A stretch of 7,977 nucleotides of DNA from CAYPZU01 sp964415395 (GCA_964415395.1 CAYPZU010000082.1:1-7977), one strand, 5' to 3'; shown: positions 1 to 7,522, counted from the first letter of the stretch. Numbers and translations are program-made. Notes: a model not told the origin generated them from the sequence alone.

Positions 1-834
1 GCGGCCGAGATGAAGAAGAAAAGCCGCCCTGATCTTCTCAAGGGATCGATCCTGGCGAGCTGCTTCTATGAACCCTCCACGCGCACCCGCCTCTCGTTCG
101 AAACGGCGATGCACCGGCTCGGCGGTTCCGTGATCGGCTTTTCCGAAGCGTCGACCACTTCGGCGAAAAAGGGTGAAACGCTCTATGACTCGATGAAGGT
201 GATCGGCGAGTACGCCGACATCGTTGTGATCCGCCACCCGCAGGAGGGGTCGGCCAGACTCGCCGCGGACGCGATCGACAAGCCCGTCATCAACGCCGGC
301 GACGGAGCGAATCAGCATCCGACCCAAACGCTGCTCGATCTCTTCACCATCCGCGAGTGCCAGGGGAAAATCGACGAGCTGAACATCGCCCTCGTCGGCG
401 ATCTGAAATACGGCAGAACCGTCCACTCCCTCAGTCTTGCGCTGGCCCACTACTCCGCGCGCCTCTATTTCGTCTCGCCTGAAGTGCTGTCGCTCCCGCA
501 GGCCATTTCCCACGAGCTGAAGAAAAAAGGGGTGAAATTCTCCTTTCACAACAGCCTCGACGACGTCCTCTTCAAAGCCGACGTCCTCTACATGACCCGC
601 ATCCAGAAAGAGCGGTTCCAGGACGCCTCCGAGCCGTTCGTCAACCGGTGCGTTCTGACGAAAAAGCATCTCGAGAAAGCGAAACCGAACCTCCGGATCC
701 TCCATCCGCTCCCCCGCGTCGACGAAATCGATACGAAGGTCGATTCGACCCCCTATGCCTACTACTTCCAGCAGTCGGCCAACGGGGTCCCGGTCCGAAT
801 GGCGCTGCTCGCGCTTCTCTTAGGAAAACTATGA
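1..834 (+). CDS. pyrB: Aspartate transcarbamoylase catalytic chain (5' partial)
   Basis: Catalytic subunit of aspartate carbamoyltransferase, which joins carbamoyl phosphate and L-aspartate to make carbamoyl-aspartate, the committed step of cytosolic pyrimidine synthesis. Seen in the translation from base 1: the carbamoyl-phosphate loop STRTR (residues 26-30 of the visible part), the KKGE loop that supplies the mobile lysine, RHPQEG, NAGDGANQHPTQ, GDLKYGRTVHS, MTRIQKER, and HPLPRVDE near the end. These match the order and spacing of the E. coli enzyme. Aligning STRTR with E. coli residues 52-56 shows that about 26 residues lie off the left edge. The frame is open from base 1, so the ATG at base 10 is internal and not the start. 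The visible part has 277 residues, and the C-terminus (LLALLLGKL) is complete. It overlaps pyrI, so the two are co-transcribed. Identification is firm. Confidence 0.97.
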   Translation, partial: AAEMKKKSRPDLLKGSILASCFYEPSTRTRLSFETAMHRLGGSVIGFSEASTTSAKKGETLYDSMKVIGEYADIVVIRHPQEGSARLAADAIDKPVINAGDGANQHPTQTLLDLFTIRECQGKIDELNIALVGDLKYGRTVHSLSLALAHYSARLYFVSPEVLSLPQAISHELKKKGVKFSFHNSLDDVLFKADVLYMTRIQKERFQDASEPFVNRCVLTKKHLEKAKPNLRILHPLPRVDEIDTKVDSTPYAYYFQQSANGVPVRMALLALLLGKL

Positions 835-1289
835 AAGAAAAAACCCTCTCGGTTTCTGCAATTAAAGAAGGAACCGTGATCGACCACATTGCGGCAGGAC
901 AAGCTCTGAAAATCATCCGTCTTTTGCGGCTCGCCGAAGAGTACCGCGTCACGGTCGGCCTGAACCTGAAAAGCCGGACGAAAGGCCTCAAAGACATCAT
1001 CAAGATCGAGAACGTGTTCCTGACCGAAAATCAGGCGGCGCAAATCGCCATCTTCTCTCCGTCTGCCACCGTAAACGTGATCGAAAACTACGCCGTTTCG
1101 AAGAAATTCCGCGTGCAGCTTCCTGAAGCGATCGCCGCGGTTCTCGCCTGCCCGAACACTCGCTGCATCAGCCATATCGAAAAAATCCCCACGCTCTTCA
1201 CCCTCGAAGAGAATAACAGCCACGTCATCCTCCGCTGCAAATACTGCGAAAAGCTCTTCTCGCGCGACGAAATGAAAGAAAGAATCTAA
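831..1289 (+). CDS. pyrI: Aspartate transcarbamoylase regulatory chain
   Basis: Regulatory subunit of ATCase. In the family it binds CTP/UTP (inhibitors) and ATP (activator) in its N-terminal domain and holds catalytic trimers together through a C-terminal zinc domain. The 152 residues are almost the same length as E. coli PyrI (153). Seen: GTVIDHI (residues 14-20), a nucleotide-domain signature; VGLNLKS and KDIIKIEN; SATVNVIENY; and the four zinc cysteines as CPNTRC (107, 112) and CKYC (136, 139). The start is the ATG inside the pyrB stop (ATGA, 4-base overlap), with AGGA at 822-825 five bases upstream. An in-frame upstream ATG at 648 is rejected because it would add 61 residues of pyrB antiframe sequence unlike PyrI. 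The overlap implies translational coupling to pyrB, suited to the near-equal subunit stoichiometry. A terminator follows directly. Confidence 0.97.
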   Translation: MKEKTLSVSAIKEGTVIDHIAAGQALKIIRLLRLAEEYRVTVGLNLKSRTKGLKDIIKIENVFLTENQAAQIAIFSPSATVNVIENYAVSKKFRVQLPEAIAAVLACPNTRCISHIEKIPTLFTLEENNSHVILRCKYCEKLFSRDEMKERI

Positions 1290-1292
1290 GAA

Positions 1293-1320
1293 CCCGGCAG
1301 CGATCGCCGCCGGGCTTTTT
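1293..1320 (+). terminator. Intrinsic terminator after pyrI
   Basis: CCCGGC (1293-1298) pairs perfectly with GCCGGG (1309-1314). Two further G-C pairs can form inside, past an A.C mismatch, closing a GATC loop. A run of five T follows at 1316-1320. It starts three bases after the pyrI stop, so it ends the pyrBI transcript. The protease gene ends convergently at 1327. Read on the minus strand the same stem is followed by the weaker tract TTCTTAG, so it may also slow minus-strand transcripts. Confidence 0.85.
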
Positions 1321-1326
1321 GTCTGC

Positions 1327-3090
1327 TTAATTTTGGACGTGGATCCGCACGTGGTCTGTCGCGTAAGTAATTCCATCATAACAGATGATCGATACCAGGT
1401 GGGTCCCATTGCGGAGCCGTTCCGTGTCGTATAGGACGAAATAGGGAGCTTCTTTATCCACTCCGACTTTCCTCCCATTCACATAGAACTCCACCGTATC
1501 GGTCGGATTCGTCGTGCGAGCCACAAGCGGAATCACCCCCGAAACCGTCTCCTCGACTCCTGGATAGACCAGCCTCGCCGCAAGCGCCTTCGCAGGAGCT
1601 TCGGCTGACACAGAAAACTCGAGCGGCGCCGTGATCTTCCCATTGTCGACGATCTTCATCTTGCCATACGCCTCCATCCCGCTCTTCAGATCGATCAGAG
1701 TCAGCGAATTCAACGTTGTTGGATTCATCGGTTCGTTGTCTTTGATCATCAGATAGAATTTTTTGGGCGAGGTCGAAGCGAGATCGGTCAGATCGAGGTA
1801 GAACGTCCCCATTTCGGCCATACCTGAGGGCATACCGTCAAATGGAATTGATCCGCCCTGATAGAAGAGCGCGCCGCTCTGGAAATATTTGGTCGGTCCG
1901 TTCAGGTTCGGTTCGGAAACGCCCGCCGTGATCTTGATTTGATCCCTTTCCGTCTGGCTCAAATTGAACTCGGCAACAAGCGAAGGCGTATACTGGGGAG
2001 CCTTCGGCTGAGCCAGAACGAAATAGGAATTCGTAGGCGCCGCAGCTGGAACTCTTCCTGCAGACGGCCCGCCGATTACAGCCGAATTCGTTAAAAAGGC
2101 GTCGTACGCGATCCAGATGAAGCCGTTATTGCCCCATTCAGCTCCCCATGAATTCGCCACAAGGAACGCTCCTCTTTCCCCCGGATCGACTTGGCCGTTG
2201 CCATTGATGTCGATCCACAAGTCGTCGTTATAACCGACGATCGTCATGCAGTGGCCCCCTTCGGTTCCCGCTACCCACGTTGCGGCGTATTCATCCACAT
2301 GCTGGTTCAGTCCGCTCGGATCGGTCTTGATCCGCGTATATCTCCAGTCATTGATATAGGTGCAGAAAGTCAGAACATGGCCATTCGCGAGAGCCTGCTT
2401 GATCTGCGTCAGATTTTGCGGATTTGCATTGACGCCGCCGATCGCTCTGGCCTGGCCCATCCGGTTCGAGATCGCCCCCAGCCAGTGCTGCGAATTCGAA
2501 TCCCACTCGAGATAGTCGCTGTCGTACGGGAACATCGGCATCGTCGCCGCGCCGTTTTGCGAAAGGAGATAGTAGGCGTCCGACAGATAAGAGCCGGCGT
2601 CCTCTCCTGCGTTCACCATATTGTAGGTCCACTTCGGAGAGAGAACTGTATCGCACCCGATCTTGTTATTGTATCCGTTGAGCAGGCCGATCTCATGAGA
2701 CGCCTGGTAATAGGTCGTCGCCCAGGCGACGCAGGAGCCGAGCAGTCCCTGATCCCCTATCGGCGGGAAAGAAGGGAGTCTCGCGTTGTTGACTGCTTTC
2801 GGGAGCATCGCCGCATCGACTGCTGCGCCTGTAGCCGAAAACTCCTGCTCATTTGCCACAGCATTCACTGCAGGCATCGGCTCGCCGGCCTTTTTCGCGG
2901 CCATCCGGATCCGCGCTGCGCCGATTTTGGTCGGCTGCACGCCATTCACTTTCCACTGCTTTTCGATCTCCTGCTTTTCCTGATCGGTCGGCAGAATCAA
3001 TCCTTTCCCTTTTGCAGCGCATCGATCGCTCGGGTGCGAAGCATGCAACGCAACGGCAGCCGCAGCCAGAATCCAACATAACTTTCTCAT
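1327..3090 (-). CDS. Secreted papain-like (C1A) cysteine protease with Ig-like tail
   Basis: Predicted exported cysteine endopeptidase of 587 residues. Seen, numbered from the ATG: a signal peptide (MRK then a hydrophobic core at 4-17, likely cleaved after LHA, residue 17); a charged pro-like segment at about 28-95; and a C1A catalytic domain at about 105-345. The catalytic set is complete: oxyanion Gln114 in GDQGLLGSC, nucleophile Cys120, His280 in GGHCMTIVGYND and Asn313 in ANSWGAEWGNNGF. Between His and Asn lies an EF-hand/dockerin-like loop (DINGNGQVDPGE, 294-305) that could bind calcium. A middle beta-rich stretch (about 350-495) is unrecognised. The C-terminus (about 505-587: VSGVIPLVARTTN, VEFYVNGRKVG, NGTHLVSIICYDG) looks like a bacterial Ig-like domain. 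It is divergent from the exoprotein gene and convergent with pyrI. The substrate is unknown; secretion and the protease fold are well supported. Confidence 0.9.
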   Translation of the reverse strand: MRKLCWILAAAAVALHASHPSDRCAAKGKGLILPTDQEKQEIEKQWKVNGVQPTKIGAARIRMAAKKAGEPMPAVNAVANEQEFSATGAAVDAAMLPKAVNNARLPSFPPIGDQGLLGSCVAWATTYYQASHEIGLLNGYNNKIGCDTVLSPKWTYNMVNAGEDAGSYLSDAYYLLSQNGAATMPMFPYDSDYLEWDSNSQHWLGAISNRMGQARAIGGVNANPQNLTQIKQALANGHVLTFCTYINDWRYTRIKTDPSGLNQHVDEYAATWVAGTEGGHCMTIVGYNDDLWIDINGNGQVDPGERGAFLVANSWGAEWGNNGFIWIAYDAFLTNSAVIGGPSAGRVPAAAPTNSYFVLAQPKAPQYTPSLVAEFNLSQTERDQIKITAGVSEPNLNGPTKYFQSGALFYQGGSIPFDGMPSGMAEMGTFYLDLTDLASTSPKKFYLMIKDNEPMNPTTLNSLTLIDLKSGMEAYGKMKIVDNGKITAPLEFSVSAEAPAKALAARLVYPGVEETVSGVIPLVARTTNPTDTVEFYVNGRKVGVDKEAPYFVLYDTERLRNGTHLVSIICYDGITYATDHVRIHVQN

Positions 3091-3096
3091 CACCAA

Positions 3097-3101
3097 CCTC
3101 C
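3097..3101 (-). promoter_or_regulatory. Ribosome binding site fixing the protease start
   Basis: GGAGG on the minus strand, followed by TTG, GTG and ATG in one frame. The ATG (3090-3088) sits six bases from GGAGG, an ideal spacing. The TTG at 3096 would touch the Shine-Dalgarno directly and the GTG is only three bases away. The ATG is therefore taken as the start, which also gives a standard MRK signal-peptide opening. Confidence 0.75.
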
Positions 3102-3125
3102 ATTTTACGGTAAAACTTTTTTTAG

Positions 3126-3154
3126 ATTCTCTCCGCGCATTAAGATTTAATCAA
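3126..3154 (-). promoter_or_regulatory. Candidate sigma70-type promoter of the protease gene
   Basis: On the minus strand TTGATT (3154-3149) is followed after exactly 17 bases by GAGAAT (3131-3126), four of six matches to each consensus box. A transcript would begin near 3119 and leave about 30 bases before the ATG, carrying the GGAGG site. The surrounding 3103-3283 region is far more AT-rich than the genes. Weak boxes in AT-rich DNA occur by chance, so this is tentative. Confidence 0.3.
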
Positions 3155-3231
3155 GCTATTTTTAAATTTTTCGACAAAGATCGAAGTACACTCCGGATCG
3201 AGATTTTCCAATCACCAAATCCCTAGAAATT

Positions 3232-3239
3232 TATATTAT
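3232..3239 (+). promoter_or_regulatory. Candidate -10 region of the exoprotein gene
   Basis: TATATT (3232-3237) and the overlapping TATTAT (3234-3239) each match five of six bases of TATAAT and lie about 45-50 bases before the exoprotein ATG. No convincing -35 box sits 16-18 bases upstream; TTTCCA at 3205-3210 is the nearest but about 21 bases away. Either an activator is needed or the true promoter lies elsewhere in this AT-rich divergent region. Confidence 0.25.
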
Positions 3240-3265
3240 TTTTTGAAAAGATGGACTAAGAAACT

Positions 3266-3277
3266 CTCTTTAAAGAG
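3266..3277. repeat. Perfect 12-bp palindrome over the exoprotein Shine-Dalgarno
   Basis: CTCTTTAAAGAG is an exact palindrome. Its right half (AAAGAG, 3272-3277) is also the only purine-rich Shine-Dalgarno candidate for the ATG at 3284, with six bases between. As RNA it could fold only as a four-pair stem with a TTAA loop, so it is weak; as DNA it could be a dimeric repressor site. It may also be chance. Confidence 0.45.
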
Positions 3278-3283
3278 CGAATT

Positions 3284-6200
3284 ATGAAGTGGTTCTTTCT
3301 TACCTTGGCTGCCCTTCCAGTTTTTTCAAATCCTTCCGGACTTGCGATCAAATCGGGCTCTGCGGAAATGACTTCCGCCGAAGCTCTAATAGAGATCTTC
3401 GCAAGCGACCGTTCGATTCTCGAATGGNNNNNNNNNNNNNNNNNNNNNNNNNNNNNNNNNNNNNNNNNNNNNNNNNNNNNNNNNNNNNNNNNNNNNNNNN
3501 NNNNNNNNNNNNNNNNNNNNNNNNNNNAACGCTCTCGCATTCAAAGGCGCTTCCCGCGCATCGATCGAAAATCTGGGCGCAATTTCGGGACGCGAAATCT
3601 ATCTGATCGGTTCTCAAATTACGCATAGCGGAACCATTCAGGCTCCCCGTTTTGCAGCGATCATCGCGGGAGGCGCCGTCATCGGCATCGATGGACTCGA
3701 GTCAGCCTTCGCGCTCCCCAAAGACGAAGGAACGCTCTCTATTTCGGGTAAAATCCAATCAACCGACGCTCTCCTTCTCGGAAATTCGATCTCCCTCTTC
3801 GATCATTCTCTCATCGACGCCTCGAGTGAATGGGCCGGCGGCCGGGTCCGGATTGGCGGAGACTGGCAAGGTTTTCATCCGTCCCTCTTCGGATCCAAAG
3901 AGACCCATGTAGCTGCAAGCGCTGCAATTGCTGCGAATGCCGAAGGCTCAGGCCCGGGCGGAACAATCGTCGTCTGGTCTGATGAGAAAACAGAATTTCA
4001 CGGTAAAATCGAAGCCTTGGGCGGCAAATTTTCCGGAGACGGCGGGAAAATTGAAGTCTCCGGCAAAATGCACCTCGATTTCCAGGGTTCCGCAACTGCC
4101 CTCGCTCCATTTGGGAAAACAGGGATCTTGTTGCTCGATCCTCCCGATATCACGATCCAGGCCGCCGGCGTCACGACAGGCTCATTCAGCGCGTGCGTTC
4201 CTCCAAGTTCCTACACCCCAGGGGTTGCGGCCGATATCCTGACTGTCGCCTCCTTAACCGGCGCGCTCGCCGGATGCAATGTGGCTGTCAACGCTGCGAC
4301 AGGCAATATCACAGTCAGTTCGCCGGTGACTTGGGCCGCATCCACAACTCTTACACTCAACGCGGGACAAAATATCACCGTCAACTCATCCATCACTTCC
4401 TCGGGAATCGGGGCAGACATCTCTTTAAACGCAGGGCAAAATATTACAGTAACCGATGCTGTAGTCGCCAATACCGCTGCAGCGCCCGGAGCAGCTATTT
4501 CGGCGATCGCGTCGGCGGGCAATATTAGAATCGAAAGCACGACCGCTGGAGCGCAGAATGCGAGAATCGGAAACCAGTTCGGCAATATCCTGGTAGAAGC
4601 TACGCTTGGGGACGTGACCTGTCAAATGAACAACGGAGCGATCAACCTTGTCGCCATGATTGGCAGCTCTACGCCCACAGCAGCGGCGGACCCTCTGGGG
4701 AATCCTGGAGATCAGATTGTTGTGAGAGCTGGGAGAGATATTTTTTTGACTCATGCTGCAACGACCCGGCCGGGAACTTTCGTAGGGATCGCAAGGGTAG
4801 CGATGTACAATAATGATTCCGGGGCAGTGAATGGCGACTTTTTTGTCACAGCTGGCAGGGACATTTTTTTAAATGGCAGTGTAAACGGAGGGACGGATCG
4901 GGCGACCGCCATCGGACCCGGGGCCGCTGATGGAGCGACGCCTAGATCGATGATCGGCGATATTACAATCAATGCGGGGAGAGACCTTGTCGTCAATGTA
5001 GGCCGAGGAGGAGTCGATAATAATACATTCATCGGGAGCTTTGGCGGCGGGGCCCCAGGAGAAAGCGCCATCTCGATCAACACCGGACGAAACTTGATTA
5101 TGCAGCCAAGGGTGACCAATAATTCAGGGAATTTTGGCTTTATCGGAAACGGCGGCACCGGCGGAGCGATGAAGTCCACATCGATCGAGATCAATGTGGG
5201 CGGAGATTTAGTGATTGATGGAAGACAAACTTCCACCCTGATTACTCCAGCGTACACGACACTCTCCGGAATTTCTCCCCTCATGCAGATCCATGTCGGG
5301 GGAAATGTAACGGTTTTCGGAGGAATCAGCCAGGCAGGGACCACTCGAACAGCGAGAATCGAGCTGACGCAGGTAGGCGCTGCGATTCCGTTCGAATATG
5401 AACTTTGGGCGGGCGGCAGAATCCGGTGTCTCAACGGAACCACTACAAATAGAGAAGGAACTATTTGGAGGGATTCTGATCTGGCCGCCGCAAGAATCGA
5501 TCTCAGAGCCAACGGAGACTTGATCGGAGCCGGAGATGAAACAAACGTAGGCACTCTGGGATCGCCCAGAGACCTGTTTATTTCGGCGGACCATTGCTTT
5601 AGCGCAGGAGATTTATGGCCCGCTCAATCGGCGATCGTCGGCGATCGATCATTCCATAGAGAATGGCCACACCCANNNNNNNNNNGAACTCTTTTGGCTA
5701 ACGCCTCTCCTGCATTCCCAAATAATGGAGTAGGCGGGTTTGCGCTTGACTGCACCTTTTATGATACCACAAATTGGCCTGCTTCCGTAACCGTGATCGG
5801 ACCTGGAACTCACAACCTGATTTTCCAGACCGGATCAGGCAATATCACAATCCGCAGCTCTGATACATTTCAAGGCGATCCGTTCTCAGGAACCACAATT
5901 ACCCCAGGAACTCTCGCAAACTTTACTATTACAGGGATTGCTCCAGCCCCGAATAATTACGGGATTGCAACGACAAGCGGCGACATTGAAATCGCCGGCC
6001 CGGCAGGAGCGAATTGCACAGGATTGAATTCGTTCAATAACATCTCAATTAACGCTGGATCGATCGCCAATCCGTGGACAAGCGGCTCCATATTGATTAG
6101 CGCAAATAATAACCTCTCCATCAGCGACGATATCGTAACCACCGGAAACGAGCCCATCTCGCTCATCGCCGATTACAACGATACCGGGACCGGAATTCTT

Positions 6201-7472
6201 TCAATCAATGCGCCGGTCTCTCTCATTCAAACAAACGGAGGCCCTGTCCTCATCGATTCGGGATTCGGCTCTACCGGAGGATCGAGTTCCATCGTCCAAA
6301 ATAGCGGCCTTATAGACTCGAATGGAGGACCCATCACCCTTCAGGCCGCAGGAAATATTTTTGTCACCGGATCGGCTCTATCCATTGATACTGACGGCGG
6401 GGCCCTCTCGATCACATCGACAAATGGCACCGTTCAAATCGACCGCGACATGCAGACCCTCATGGGGACCGGAAGCGCCTTCATTTCAGCCGGGGTGGAC
6501 ATCCTCTTTACCCCCAGCGGAGGGAGCCTTACAACAAGCTCTGGATCGATCACTCTAAATGCAGGCAATAATATCATCGTCAACGGCGACCCGACTACCC
6601 TTGTCAATACGGCCGGAAATATCGATATGACTGCCGGCAACGACATTCAAATTTTCCAGGTGGTTCAGTCGGGTTCAGGCCATATCTCTTCTTTAGCCGA
6701 AAACAACACCCTTCTCTCTACTGGGATCGGAACGCCCCTTGTGTCTACTTCCGGAATGATCCTCATGATCACGGGGAATGATATGACCCTGCAGGGAACA
6801 AGCAACATCTCTTCTGCAGGAAATTCAGTCACGCTCGTCGTCGACAACGATTTCCCTGCCATGCCTCTGATCGGAACAGGGATTTTCAGCATGGGGCCTT
6901 TAGCCCAGGTCAATTCTGGTCCTGGTTCGCCCATCCGGATATTTACTGCCCTTCAGCAAAGCGGCTCTGCCAATAACCAGATCTCGGTAGGAGCGCTCCT
7001 CAATGGATTTTCCCCCTTCTCGCCTCCCTTCAATTATCCCGGCACAGCCTTCCTCGACACTGCGTACGAAATCTGGTGCACTTACTATAATAACAACATA
7101 GGAGGAAGCCCTTTCCCCGGATCGAGTTCAGGCGGATTTCCCTTCACGATTTTTTATAAACCTTGCTTGCAGCAGGTCGTTGAAGAAGCTGTGGTCGTAG
7201 TTACGGAGCTTCTGAGGAATTTCGATTCGTTCCAGAACCCCGACTTTCCCTATCATGGACTCAATGAATATTATGGATGGCCGAGCAAATTTATCATTTT
7301 CTACGACTTGAATCCTCCGCAGCCCACCTTGCTGAACCTCGATCCGGAACGCTATTTCATGAGACGGAAAAACGAGCTTCTGCTAGCTCCTGTGCGCGAT
7401 CGCGAATATGGAAGAGGAGAACCGGAAATTTTCGAAACGATCAAACAAAGACATCGCTCTTCGGACGAATGA
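3284..7472 (+). CDS. Filamentous-haemagglutinin/TPS-type beta-helix exoprotein (two assembly gaps)
   Basis: Very large secreted surface or released protein: 48 residues before the first gap and 1314 codons after it. Seen: a short Sec signal peptide (MKWFFLTLAALPVFS, cleavage near residue 15), then ASDRSILEW, the start of the haemagglutination-activity (TPS) domain. After the gap come NLGAISGREIYLIGSQI and SGTIQA (typical of the end of that domain), the module with GGRVRIGGDW (3840-3866), VVWSD, GDGGKIEVSGK and GILLLDPPDITI (to about 4160), then a SLTGALAGCNVAV / LTLNAGQNITV module common in these proteins. Many G-[RQGN]-[ND]-[IL] coils follow, as expected of a right-handed beta-helix. The last about 110 residues are aromatic and charged and are not a transporter barrel, so a separate outer-membrane partner would be needed; none is in the window. 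The frame before the first gap differs nominally from that after it only because the N count is arbitrary. The start is the ATG with AAAGAG upstream. Adhesion is inferred from the family. Confidence 0.85.
3428..3527. other. Assembly gap of 100 N inside the exoprotein gene
   Basis: Exactly 100 N, a conventional placeholder for unknown length. The last codon before it ends at 3427 and the reading frame after it begins at 3528, so the true length should be a multiple of three. The missing part corresponds to the core of the TPS domain; from the usual spacing in the family, about 75-85 residues (roughly 225-255 bases) are expected. Confidence 0.9.
5628..5647 (+). repeat. Perfect 10-bp tandem duplication beside a gap
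   Basis: TCGGCGATCG occurs twice head to tail (5628-5637 and 5638-5647), 28 bases before the 10-N run. Ten is not a multiple of three, so the copy number decides the frame. With one copy the exoprotein reads WPAQSAIDHSIENGHT up to the gap; with two it reads VGDRSFHREWPHP, whose Arg/His/Trp content is unlike the rest of the protein. A misassembly is likely, although a real slippage mutation is possible. Confidence 0.8.
5676..5685. other. Assembly gap of 10 N inside the exoprotein gene
   Basis: Ten N between ...ACCCA and GAACT. The assembled frame is open on both sides with this length, but the duplication just upstream casts doubt on the left-hand frame, so true gap length and phase are uncertain. 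Coding clearly resumes after it as TLLANASPAFPNNGVGGFALDC. Confidence 0.9.
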
Positions 7473-7481
7473 TCTTTTTTT
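7453..7481 (+). terminator. Possible weak terminator at the exoprotein stop
   Basis: An imperfect stem (ATCG 7453-7456 with TGAT 7470-7473, bulge CTC, then TTC with GAA around GGAC) overlaps the TGA stop and is followed by seven T (7475-7481). The stem is short and AU-rich, so termination would be inefficient and some read-through into pyrC is possible. Confidence 0.25.
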
Positions 7482-7488
7482 GAATTTC

Positions 7489-7517
7489 TTGAGGTTTTGT
7501 TCTTTCCCTCCTAGTAT
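7489..7517 (+). promoter_or_regulatory. Candidate pyrC promoter
   Basis: TTGAGG (7489-7494) and TAGTAT (7512-7517) are separated by exactly 17 bases, each with four or more matches to the sigma70 boxes. The expected start point, six or seven bases past the -10 box, falls at or next to the pyrC ATG (7524), which would give a leaderless or nearly leaderless mRNA. This would let pyrC be expressed independently of the exoprotein gene. Confidence 0.4.
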
Positions 7518-7522
7518 AGGAG
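7508..7522 (+). repeat. Inverted repeat enclosing the pyrC Shine-Dalgarno
   Basis: CTCCTA (7508-7513), GTA, TAGGAG (7517-7522) is a perfect six-base inverted repeat with a three-base loop. The right arm contains AGGAG, the only Shine-Dalgarno-like sequence before pyrC, one base from the ATG. In RNA made from an upstream promoter the hairpin would hide this site. In DNA the dyad overlaps the candidate -10 box and could be an operator. Confidence 0.6.

Larger units (their letters stand above)
4359..6848 (+). repeat. Degenerate beta-helix coil repeats in the exoprotein
   Basis: Protein-level repeats of the form [NT]-[AVT]-G-x-[ND]-[ILMV]. Block one: NAGQNITV at 4359 and 4428 (23 residues apart), AGRDIFL at 4728 and 4851 (41 apart), NAGRDL at 4971, NTGRNL at 5079, NVGGDL at 5193 and HVGGNV at 5292 (33-38 apart). 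Block two: AGNIFV at 6348, NAGNNI at 6558, TAGNDI at 6630 (24 apart) and TGNDMTL from 6771. Spacing near 23 or 33-41 residues fits one or two helix turns. The DNA is diverged and the repeats are not identical. Confidence 0.75.

Noticed and set aside
648..830. Upstream ATG extension of pyrI
   Set aside because: It would add 61 residues read out of frame through pyrB; PyrI has its normal length and ribosome site from 831.
762..1478. 238-codon minus-strand reading frame
   Set aside because: Antisense to the pyrB end, all of pyrI and the terminator; no motif and no ribosome site.
2191..3081. 296-codon plus-strand reading frame
   Set aside because: It lies wholly opposite the protease, whose complete catalytic motifs and signal peptide show the minus strand is coding. 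The translation is Arg/Ile-rich without recognisable motifs.
3284..3628. Short plus-strand frame reading straight through the 100 N
   Set aside because: It is valid only up to 3427; beyond the gap this frame is an artefact of the placeholder length, and the true frame is the neighbouring one.
4017..4019. TTG start for a separate large protein
   Set aside because: The frame is open back to the N gap at 3528 and encodes conserved TPS-domain sequence, so 4017 is internal.
4751..5554. 267-codon minus-strand reading frame
   Set aside because: Antisense to the beta-helix repeats; the Pro/Ser/Ile-rich translation is what repetitive Gly/Asn coding yields on the other strand.
1327..7472. Recent horizontal transfer of the protease and exoprotein genes
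   Set aside because: No mobile-element gene, attachment repeat or tRNA is visible, and the GATC word excess matches that of the pyrimidine genes.
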